Shown here: positions 1 through 5,494 of the stretch, piece by piece
Layout of the letters: every line of letters starts with the position of its first letter
Numbering within the stretch: position 1 is the stretch's first letter
Origin: JBEIJQ01 sp040380145
Lineage (GTDB): Bacteria > Bacteroidota > Bacteroidia > Chitinophagales > Saprospiraceae
Assembly: GCA_040380145.1 (NCBI GenBank)
Contig: JBEIJQ010000179.1
Coordinates: 1-5,764, forward strand
Length of the DNA stretch: 5,764 nt
Direction: 5' to 3'
The notes under the pieces: model-generated
Told to the model about the DNA's origin: nothing
Databases searched by the model: none
What the model saw: the letters and a program-made list of their open reading frames with translations, nothing else
Position numbers and translations under genes: made by a program

Positions 1-337
1 ACTCGAACAATGGGTTGTAGGTGCGCACGTAGGCTTTTTGGATTTTTTCCCATGGAAAAAAAACGTCCCCCCGCAAATGGAAAGGCCAAAACCGCACATG
101 AACTCCTTCGTCGGTAATGCGCGTCCGCAGCCGCATCGCGAAAAACAGTCCCCAAGTCAAGGACAACACGGACAACACCACCAGCAAGCCCACCCCTGCG
201 TCCGGATCGGCGTCCGCGGAAAAGGGATTTTTGGGCGCCAGCGCCATGGCCACGGGGATGATGGCAGTGGGCAGGAGGATGGGCCACCATTTTTTTCCAA
301 AAAATTGGGTCTCGGAAAAAAGTTCGTTTGCTGGCAT
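1..337 (-). CDS. Two-helix membrane protein with PH-like domain, second tandem copy (partial)
   Basis: This gene reads leftward from an ATG at 337 and is open to the window edge, so only the first 112 residues are visible. It begins MPANELFSETQFFGKKWW. A hydrophobic stretch at about residues 18-35 and another at 48-69 predict two membrane helices. They are followed by a basic, beta-rich start of a soluble domain (MRLRTRIT, then PWEKIQKAYVRTYNP). The same order occurs in the complete gene just upstream (390-911): FSExQ, KKWW, LPxAxIP, MRxxT and a W..I..A.V.TY motif line up, with about a third of positions identical by eye. It is therefore a tandem paralogue. I recognise the layout as a Bacteroidota family of small membrane proteins with a bacterial PH-like domain; their role is unknown. 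GC is near 60%, much higher than in its neighbour. The gap to the upstream stop is 52 bases, with no Shine-Dalgarno site. The C-terminal half, which should carry GGWG and GTQ motifs, lies outside the window. Confidence 0.8.
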   Translation of the reverse strand, partial: MPANELFSETQFFGKKWWPILLPTAIIPVAMALAPKNPFSADADPDAGVGLLVVLSVLSLTWGLFFAMRLRTRITDEGVHVRFWPFHLRGDVFFPWEKIQKAYVRTYNPLFE

Positions 338-379
338 AGCTCTGAAAATCTGGCGTTGGGGGGGAATGGTCCTGTTCAC

Positions 380-416
380 AAACAACGGATCACAGTCCCC
401 GGGCGATCCGTTGTTT
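380..416 (-). repeat. Inverted repeat with 12-bp perfect stem over a stop codon
   Basis: AAACAACGGATC at 380-391 is the exact reverse complement of GATCCGTTGTTT at 405-416, with a 13-base spacer (392-404) rich in G and C. In the leftward transcript this is a 12-bp stem with a 13-base loop. The stop codon of the upstream membrane gene (392-390) sits where loop meets stem, and the ATG of the next gene is 43 bases beyond. No long T-run follows the stem in the leftward direction, so it does not look like a standard intrinsic terminator. An RNA-stability, processing or partial-attenuation element is possible. The repeat itself is certain; its role is inference. Confidence 0.7.
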
Positions 417-911
417 TCGGATTTGCAGGGCCGCTTCCATACCGTCCGGATCCTGTGTGCCGATCAGTATTGTGGAGCCGTCTTTCAAGACCATCCGCAG
501 CCCCATGTTGCCGCCAATGGTGTATGCTTGCCCTTGATGGGTAATTCGATGGCCCCAGCCCCCGTATTCCCGTATTGCACTGTAGGTACACACTTCTGCT
601 CTTTCGATCAACTGCCACGACACGAAAACCGAATGCGAAAAATAATTCTTGGGATAGTATTTAATGTCAATGCCCGACTCGTTGATCTTCGTTTCGATGC
701 GCATGACGATCAACAGCCAAATTATGAAGCTGGCAATGCTCAAAAAGATCAACAACATGAAAACACCTCCCCACGATGGATTTGGAAAATCCAGTGAGCC
801 GATTAAATCTAACACCAAAATAATCGGTATCGATGCGACGGGGAGATACAAAAACCACCATTTTTTTATGGCGTACTGAACTTCGGAAAAGATGACTTTT
901 TCTTCTTCCAT
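390..911 (-). CDS. Two-helix membrane protein with PH-like domain, first tandem copy
   Basis: A complete 173-residue protein of unknown function. After a short charged N-terminus (MEEEKVIFSEVQYAIKKWW) there are two predicted membrane helices at about residues 19-38 and 48-70, then a soluble, probably beta-rich domain. That domain carries W99..I102..A105.V107.TY, then EYGGWG (115-120), GGNMGL (133-138) and LIGTQ (149-153). These motifs match my memory of a Bacteroidota family annotated as PH-domain-like membrane proteins; biochemical function is unknown. I chose the ATG at 911 because the paralogue at 337 starts at the equivalent point. An in-frame TTG at 926 would add only five residues and would touch the preceding stop codon. 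The gap to the upstream gene is 15 bases, so it is probably co-transcribed. GC is about 45% overall and near 40% over 600-900, far below the operon genes upstream, which may indicate separate acquisition. A strong inverted repeat covers its stop codon. Confidence 0.8.
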   Translation of the reverse strand: MEEEKVIFSEVQYAIKKWWFLYLPVASIPIILVLDLIGSLDFPNPSWGGVFMLLIFLSIASFIIWLLIVMRIETKINESGIDIKYYPKNYFSHSVFVSWQLIERAEVCTYSAIREYGGWGHRITHQGQAYTIGGNMGLRMVLKDGSTILIGTQDPDGMEAALQIRKQRIARGL

Positions 912-926
912 AAAATTGCATTTCAA

Positions 927-1682
927 TTAGTTGATAAATAAATTATGACCTTTCCAGAATTCAGGCTCGTATTTTTCCCAAGCGTGCACGCCGAAGGGCA
1001 GGCGGTTGCCGTGGAGGGCATAGCATTTCGAGGGTCGGTACTCAAAAGCGAAACCGAGGGCCTCTTGGAGCGGCGGGATGCGGAAGGAGCGGTCGAAGCG
1101 GGGCACCAAGAGCGACCAAAAATAATCTTCGTGCAGTTTGGTTCGGTAGGTCGAGGAGAAAAGATTTATCCAAAAGGCCCAGCGCCGGGCGTTGGCGAGG
1201 TGGGACGAGACCCTGCGCAGCGAAAAACCGCCGTTGCCGACCTTGCCGGTCATGAAGCGGGAAAAATTGAACGGCGACCAGCGCTTGGTGCTCGGCGGGG
1301 TCTCGATCCAAGGGGCGCCGATGTAGTCGTAGCCTTTTTGCGCCCACAGGTCCAGTTCGTCCCGAAACACATACACATCGGTCTGACAGATCAACATGTA
1401 CTCGTAGGCAGCAAATTTTTCATAAAAAAAAGGAGAAAGCAGCAGGCGGTTGTACCCCGGAATGCCGCTGAAATAGGGATCGGGGAAACGGACGGGGCGC
1501 AGGGCGGGGAAGAGCGAAAGATAGGGCGACACATCCAGCGATTCCGGGGCGACCAGAAACAGCGGATGGTCTTTCAACACCTCCGCCGTCCGGGCGATGG
1601 AAAACCGTTCGCTCTCGGTGGGCCGGGGCCGATAAACCGGGATCAGCACGGCGCATGGGCTATGGGCGGCGTCGGGGACCAT
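927..1682 (-). CDS. DUF5672 family glycosyltransferase-like protein
   Basis: A 251-residue protein that I recognise as DUF5672, a family related to glycosyltransferases and usually found near surface-polysaccharide genes. The sugar donor and acceptor are unknown. Visible blocks, in order: an N-terminal beta strand typical of nucleotide-sugar folds (AVLIPVYRP, residues 11-19); GYNRLLLSPFFYEKF (76-90); QTDVYVFRDEL (100-110), whose acidic residues D102 and D108 sit where a DxD-like metal site would be; YDYIGAPW (118-125); VGNGGFSLRR (148-157); HEDYFWS (184-190); and LPFGVHAW (228-235) near the C-terminus. No signal peptide or membrane helix is evident, so it probably acts in the cytoplasm. I chose the ATG at 1682, because the strand that opens the family fold follows directly. 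The frame stays open up to 1814, but that extension is low-complexity P/T/C-rich sequence lying inside mnmH. The chosen start overlaps the mnmH end by 23 bases, which suggests translational coupling. Confidence 0.87.
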   Translation of the reverse strand: MVPDAAHSPCAVLIPVYRPRPTESERFSIARTAEVLKDHPLFLVAPESLDVSPYLSLFPALRPVRFPDPYFSGIPGYNRLLLSPFFYEKFAAYEYMLICQTDVYVFRDELDLWAQKGYDYIGAPWIETPPSTKRWSPFNFSRFMTGKVGNGGFSLRRVSSHLANARRWAFWINLFSSTYRTKLHEDYFWSLLVPRFDRSFRIPPLQEALGFAFEYRPSKCYALHGNRLPFGVHAWEKYEPEFWKGHNLFIN

Positions 1683-2736
1683 CGTTTTTTTGCCCAAAAA
1701 TAAGGTTTGCGGCCGCCAAAACAAGCCGAGCGTTGTGTGCGGGATCGGCGGAGTCGGTGCGCACGAGGTGCACCGTGTCGGGGGATTTTTCGGACAGCCC
1801 GCGGCGGTAGGCACGGTCGTAATAGTGCAGGGACAAGCGGGCCACCTCGTCCAAGCGGCCCTCGTCGAGGGCCGACAGCGCGTTTTGCAGGGCCAGTCCG
1901 CCGAGCCGCCGCGCGATTTTTTCCAGCGACAGGGCCAGATCAGCCTTGGGGAAAGCCCCGTAATCGGCCACGAGACGCGCCACGCGCCATTCGAGGGGCA
2001 CTTCCAAGCGGATCACGGGCGCTTGCTGCATCTGCGCCCAGAGCGTCTGGTGCAGGAACACTTGGCCGATGTTGCGCGACTCGTCCTCGACCCATACGGG
2101 ACGATCGAGATCCAGCCGCTCGACGAGGCGGAAAAGATCGTTTTCAAACTGTTCGGTGGTGGGCTGGGGCGGCAGGCCGAGGGCCCCAAAGGCGGATCCG
2201 CGGTGGTGCGCGAAATGCTCCAGGTCGAGCACCTGTTCGCCGAGGGACGCCAACGCTTGGAGCGTTTCGGTTTTTCCGCTGCCCGTTTCGCCGCCGAGGA
2301 CGAGCAGTTTCATGGGCCGGCCCAAGGTGTCGAGCACTTTTCGGCGGAACGCCTTGTATCCGCCCTCCAGCATATCGGCCTCGAATCCGCGTCCGCGCAG
2401 GAAATCCGCGAAATGCCCGCTGCGCATCCCGCCGCGCCAGCAGTGCACCAGCAGGCGGCCGTCCACGGCCGTTCGGCGGGCGGTTTCGGCGAAGCCTTCC
2501 AGTTTGGGCCGTACGATTTCCCAGCCGCGGTCGATGGCGGCCTGCTGCCCCACCTGTTTGTACAGCGTGCCGATCTCGGCCCTTTCTGCGTCGTCGAACA
2601 ACGGCACGTTTACCGCGCCGGGCAGGTGGCCCTGGGCAAATTCCCCGGGCGAGCGCACATCGAAGACGGGGATTCCCGCCTCGGCCGTCGCCAAAAAACG
2701 CTCAACGGACAACGGTGCCGGGCCGGAAAAAAGCAT
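1660..2736 (-). CDS. mnmH: tRNA 2-selenouridine synthase (rhodanese plus P-loop)
   Basis: A 358-residue protein, close to E. coli MnmH/SelU (YbbB, 364 residues). The enzyme replaces the sulfur of 2-thiouridine at wobble position 34 of certain tRNAs (Lys, Glu and Gln types) with selenium, using selenophosphate from SelD; an S-geranylated tRNA is the known intermediate. The N-terminal rhodanese domain (about residues 10-135) shows FDVRSPGEFAQGHLPGA (25-41) and the catalytic loop HCWRGGMRS with Cys99. The C-terminal P-loop domain opens with the Walker A motif GGETGSGKT (148-156), followed by the family blocks LDLEHFAHHRGSAFG (170-184) and VEDESRNIG (216-224). All key residues are present, so it should be active. 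I chose the ATG at 2736, where it forms a TGATG overlap with the stop of the E1 gene. The open frame extends to 2925 but that part is arginine-rich antigene-like sequence without homology. No selD is visible in the window. Confidence 0.95.
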   Translation of the reverse strand: MLFSGPAPLSVERFLATAEAGIPVFDVRSPGEFAQGHLPGAVNVPLFDDAERAEIGTLYKQVGQQAAIDRGWEIVRPKLEGFAETARRTAVDGRLLVHCWRGGMRSGHFADFLRGRGFEADMLEGGYKAFRRKVLDTLGRPMKLLVLGGETGSGKTETLQALASLGEQVLDLEHFAHHRGSAFGALGLPPQPTTEQFENDLFRLVERLDLDRPVWVEDESRNIGQVFLHQTLWAQMQQAPVIRLEVPLEWRVARLVADYGAFPKADLALSLEKIARRLGGLALQNALSALDEGRLDEVARLSLHYYDRAYRRGLSEKSPDTVHLVRTDSADPAHNARLVLAAANLIFGQKNDGPRRRP

Positions 2737-4739
2737 CAATACGCCAGGAGTTTTTGGATGGCCGTTTGCAGGCGTTCTGTCGGCAGAAAGTTCTTTTCCA
2801 ATGCGTCCGCGAACGGGATGGGGGTGTCGAGGCTGGCAACGCGCACCACGGGGGCGTCGAGATGTTGGAAACAGTGTTCGCCGATCCAAGCGGAGATATC
2901 GCCGCCGATGCCGCCGGTAAGGCAATCCTCGTGCAGGACGATCACCCGGTTGGTCTTGCGGACGGTGCGATCGATGGCCTCCCAGTCGAGCGGCAGCAAG
3001 GTGCGCAGGTCGAGAACATCTGCCGAAACGCCGAGGGCGTCGCAGGCTTCGAGGGCCCAGTGCACGCCGAATCCGTAGGTGACGATGCTCAGGCGATCGC
3101 CTTCTCGGGCCAGGGCGGCCTTTCCGATCTCGGTGGTGTAGTAACCGTTGGGCACCTCGGAGCCGATGCGGCGGTAGAGGGCCTTGTGCTCGAAGAACAT
3201 CACCGGGTTGGGGTCTTCGAAGGCCGCCAGGAGCAGTCCCTTGGCGTCAGCGGGGTTGGAAGGATAAACGATCTTCAGGCCGGGGGTGTGGTAAAACCAG
3301 GCCTCGTTGCTCTGGGAGTGGAAAGGACCGGCCCCCACGCCCGCGCCCGTTGGCATCCGCACCACCACATCGGCGTTTTTGCCCCAGCGCCAATGCAGCT
3401 TGGCCAGGTTGTTGACGATCTGGTTGAAACCACAGGTCACGAAATCGGCGAACTGCATTTCCATCATCGCCTTGAAGCCTTTGAGTCCCAGTCCGAGGGC
3501 AGCGCCCACGATAGCGCTCTCGCAGATCGGCGTGTTGCGCACCCGGTCCTTGCCGAACTCGTCCATGAACCCTTCGGTGATCTTGAAAACGCCGCCGTAA
3601 TCGGCGATGTCTTGGCCCATCAGCACGAGGTTGGGGTGGCGGCGCATCGCTTCGCGCAGACCGTCGGAAACAGCGTCCACGAAGCGGCGGTTGGTGGTGC
3701 CCGCCGCCGGATCGGGCAGCGCGGGCACGGCCGTGAAAGGCGCATATACATCGGCCAGTTCGGCTTCGGTGGAAGGGGCCACATGCGGTTCCGCAAAAGC
3801 GAACTCTACGGCGTCCGTGATCTCCTTTCGGATGGACTGCCGGATCTTTTCGATTTTTTTGGCGTCGAGCACGCCCTGTTCGAGCAGGAAACGCTCGTAA
3901 TTGTCGATCGGGTCTTTTTTTGCCCAAGCCTCCATCTTTTCCTTGGGCACATACTTGGTGCCGGAAGCCTCCTCGTGGCCGCGCATCCGGAAAGTGATGA
4001 ATTCCAGCAAGATGGGCCTTGGGTTTTGACGCAGGTCCTCGGCGATGGCGCTGACCTGTGCGTACACCTCCAGGATGTTGTTGCCGTCGATCACGCGCGA
4101 TTCCATTCCGTATCCGATGCCGCGGTCGGCGAGGCGCTCGCAGGCGTATTGTTCCACGGGACGGGTCGAAAGCCCGTACCCGTTGTTTTCGATCACGAAG
4201 ATCACGGGCAGTTTCCACACGGCGGCTACGTTGAGGGCCTCGTGGAAATCGCCTTCGCTGGTGCCGCCCTCGCCGGTGAAAGCGACGGAGACCTTGTTTT
4301 CGCCCAAAAGCCGATGCCCGAGGGCGGTCCCGTCGGCCAGCGTGAGCTGCGGGCCGAGGTGCGAGATCATGCCCACGATGTGGTATTCGGGGGCGCCGAA
4401 GTGGAAGGAACGGTCGCGGCCTTTGGTGAAGCCCTTTTCCTTGCCCTCCCATTGGCACATCAGGCGGCGCAGGGGCACCTCGCGGGTGGTGAACACGCCG
4501 AGGTTGCGGTGCAGGGTGAACACATATTCGTCGCGGTGCAGCGCTGCGGTCACGCCCACCGAGATCGCCTCCTGGCCGATGCCGCTGAACCACTTGCTGA
4601 CCTTGTTCTGGCGCAGCAGGATCAACATTTTCTCCTCGATCAGGCGCGGCCGGACCAACTTCGTGTACAGTTCGACCAAGGTGGCGTCGTCGAATCCGGA
4701 GCGGTCAAAAACGAGCGGGGCGAGTTCGGTGATTTGCAT
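2736..4739 (-). CDS. 2-oxoacid dehydrogenase E1, fused alpha and beta subunits (branched-chain type)
   Basis: This 667-residue protein joins the alpha and beta subunits of a thiamine-diphosphate-dependent E1 in one chain. E1 decarboxylates a 2-oxoacid and transfers the acyl group to the lipoyl arm of an E2. The alpha part (about residues 15-320) has SGIGQEAISVG (52-62), LHRNLG (76-81), SHLGPQ (126-131), the thiamine-diphosphate/metal motif GEGGTSEGD (156-164) ending in NN at 185-186, and RMRGHEEASG (251-260). The beta part (about 350-667) has the probable catalytic glutamate E407 in PICESAIVGAALG, GPFHSQSNEAWF with H474, and CLTGGIGGDI (606-615). GEG..SEGD, rather than GDG, resembles branched-chain 2-oxoacid dehydrogenases, so 2-oxoisovalerate is a likely substrate, but pyruvate cannot be excluded. 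Such single-chain forms are common in Bacteroidota. It is the first gene of the leftward block, 27 bases downstream of a TACTTTTG promoter element. E2 and E3 must be encoded elsewhere. Confidence 0.93.
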   Translation of the reverse strand: MQITELAPLVFDRSGFDDATLVELYTKLVRPRLIEEKMLILLRQNKVSKWFSGIGQEAISVGVTAALHRDEYVFTLHRNLGVFTTREVPLRRLMCQWEGKEKGFTKGRDRSFHFGAPEYHIVGMISHLGPQLTLADGTALGHRLLGENKVSVAFTGEGGTSEGDFHEALNVAAVWKLPVIFVIENNGYGLSTRPVEQYACERLADRGIGYGMESRVIDGNNILEVYAQVSAIAEDLRQNPRPILLEFITFRMRGHEEASGTKYVPKEKMEAWAKKDPIDNYERFLLEQGVLDAKKIEKIRQSIRKEITDAVEFAFAEPHVAPSTEAELADVYAPFTAVPALPDPAAGTTNRRFVDAVSDGLREAMRRHPNLVLMGQDIADYGGVFKITEGFMDEFGKDRVRNTPICESAIVGAALGLGLKGFKAMMEMQFADFVTCGFNQIVNNLAKLHWRWGKNADVVVRMPTGAGVGAGPFHSQSNEAWFYHTPGLKIVYPSNPADAKGLLLAAFEDPNPVMFFEHKALYRRIGSEVPNGYYTTEIGKAALAREGDRLSIVTYGFGVHWALEACDALGVSADVLDLRTLLPLDWEAIDRTVRKTNRVIVLHEDCLTGGIGGDISAWIGEHCFQHLDAPVVRVASLDTPIPFADALEKNFLPTERLQTAIQKLLAY

Positions 4740-4766
4740 CGGGAAAGGGCGTTTTGGTTAGAGCCG

Positions 4767-4774
4767 CAAAAGTA
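4767..4774 (-). promoter_or_regulatory. Leftward promoter, Bacteroidota -7 element
   Basis: Read on the minus strand, 4774 to 4767 is TACTTTTG, an exact match to the Bacteroidota sigma-ABfr -7 consensus TAnnTTTG. Transcription would start a few bases on, near 4760-4763, giving a leader of about 20-25 bases before the E1 ATG at 4739. No TTG is present at the expected -33 position; those bases coincide with the complement of the opposing promoter's -7 box. It probably drives the whole leftward block, since no other gap in it is longer than 52 bases. Confidence 0.65.
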
Positions 4775-4788
4775 CGGCGCAAACGGCT

Positions 4789-4796
4789 TACTTTTG
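4789..4796 (+). promoter_or_regulatory. Rightward promoter, Bacteroidota -7 element
   Basis: TACTTTTG at 4789-4796 exactly matches the Bacteroidota -7 consensus TAnnTTTG. The ATG of the metallo-beta-lactamase-fold gene lies 16 bases beyond its end, so the transcript start would fall near 4800-4803 and the leader would be only about 10-13 bases. There is no Shine-Dalgarno site in CAGAAACCGCTCTCCC just before the ATG, as expected for this phylum. The -33 element is poor. Confidence 0.65.
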
Positions 4797-4812
4797 CAGA
4801 AACCGCTCTCCC

Positions 4813-5451
4813 ATGCTCGTGCGATTCACCTTTTCCCCTTTCAACGAGAACACCTACCTCGTGGTGGACGAAAATTCCCGCCAATGTATGATCGTGGATC
4901 CCGGCTGCTACGACGACAAGGAAAGAGCCACCATGAAAAACTACATCACCTCCCACGGGTTCGAGCCGGTCAAACTCTTCAATACCCACGCGCACATCGA
5001 CCATGTGTTCGGCAACCGCTTCGTGCACGACACTTGGGGGCTTTTGCCCGAAATGCACGAGGGCGAACTGCCGATCCTGCTCCATTCGCCCGAAACGGCG
5101 AAGTTCTACGGGCTGAACGCCTACCAGCCGTCGCCCGAACCCGGGCGCTTTTGGGAGCACGGCGATGTGCTCGAACTGGGCTCCCACCGCTTCGAGGTGC
5201 GGCTCGTGCCGGGCCATTCGCCCGCCAGTCTGTGCCTGGTCCACCACGAAGAGGGCTATGTGATCTCGGGCGACCTGCTGTTCGAAGGTTCCATCGGGCG
5301 CTACGATCTGCCCGGCGGCGACCTGCACACCCTGCTCGAAAGCATCCATACCCAACTGATGGTCCTGCCCGACCAGACGCGCGTTTATCCGGGCCACGGG
5401 GAGGACACCACGGTGGGCAAGGAGCGTCGGACCAATTCCTTTTTGAACTGA
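4813..5451 (+). CDS. Metallo-beta-lactamase-fold hydrolase, glyoxalase II-like
   Basis: A 212-residue single-domain enzyme of the metallo-beta-lactamase fold. The full set of metal ligands is present: the THAHIDH motif at residues 58-64 (H59, H61, D63, H64), H135 in PGHSP, D154 in SGD, and H195 in PGHGE near the C-terminus. The size and the GSIGRYDLPGGD segment (159-170), which follows the D154 block, match the hydroxyacylglutathione-hydrolase (glyoxalase II)-like group, which hydrolyses thioesters. It lacks the extra C-terminal substrate domain of true glyoxalase II (about 250 residues), so the substrate cannot be named. No signal peptide is seen, so it is probably cytoplasmic. The ATG at 4813 fits the family start (FTFSPFNENTYLV) and lies just after the promoter element. 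It is divergent from the E1 operon and 43 bases ahead of an acyl-CoA dehydrogenase. A role in acyl-thioester clearance is possible but unproven. Confidence 0.9.
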   Translation: MLVRFTFSPFNENTYLVVDENSRQCMIVDPGCYDDKERATMKNYITSHGFEPVKLFNTHAHIDHVFGNRFVHDTWGLLPEMHEGELPILLHSPETAKFYGLNAYQPSPEPGRFWEHGDVLELGSHRFEVRLVPGHSPASLCLVHHEEGYVISGDLLFEGSIGRYDLPGGDLHTLLESIHTQLMVLPDQTRVYPGHGEDTTVGKERRTNSFLN

Positions 5452-5456
5452 CCGAT

Positions 5457-5483
5457 GGGCTTCGCCCTTTTTTCTCTTTTTTT
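5457..5483 (+). terminator. Possible weak intrinsic terminator after the hydrolase gene
   Basis: Six bases past the hydrolase stop codon, GGGCTTCGCCC (5457-5467) can fold into a 4-bp GC stem with a 3-base loop. Six T follow at once (5468-5473), and a second run of seven T lies at 5477-5483. The stem is short, so termination would be partial at best. If it works, the acyl-CoA dehydrogenase needs its own promoter; no clear TAnnTTTG box is seen between this point and its ATG. Confidence 0.4.
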
Positions 5484-5494
5484 AGGTAAAAAAA

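Larger units (their letters stand above)
4766..4797. repeat. Inverted repeat of 9-bp arms in the divergent intergenic region
   Basis: GCAAAAGTA (4766-4774) and TACTTTTGC (4789-4797) are perfect reverse complements separated by 14 bases (CGGCGCAAACGGCT). Each arm contains one complete TACTTTTG -7 box, pointing outward. The symmetry may be only the consequence of two strong, nearly identical promoters back to back, but it could also be a site for a dimeric regulator acting on both operons. The arm-to-arm centre distance is 23 bp, about two helical turns, so the arms face the same side of the DNA. Confidence 0.6.

Noticed and set aside
56..1431. Runs of eight A at 56-63 and 1424-1431 as phase-variation sites in the membrane and glycosyltransferase-like genes
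   Set aside because: Both frames are intact and the runs encode conserved Phe/Lys-type residues. Eight bases is short for a contingency locus and similar runs occur throughout the window.
38..1703. Rightward open frames at 38-544, 117-797, 664-879 and 945-1703
   Set aside because: All are antisense to genes with recognisable family motifs and encode low-complexity or motif-free proteins.
1683..1814. A 44-residue N-terminal extension of the DUF5672 protein
   Set aside because: It lies wholly within mnmH, is low-complexity, and the conserved fold begins right after the ATG at 1682.
2737..2925. A 63-residue N-terminal extension of MnmH
   Set aside because: It is arginine-rich out-of-frame E1 coding sequence; the ATG at 2736 gives the normal family length and a TGATG junction.
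1707..5489. A rightward open frame of about 1260 codons antisense to mnmH and E1 and overlapping the hydrolase
   Set aside because: It is arginine-, proline- and alanine-rich without family motifs and lies opposite or out of frame with genes whose active sites are intact. Stop codons are simply rare in this frame of GC-rich coding DNA.
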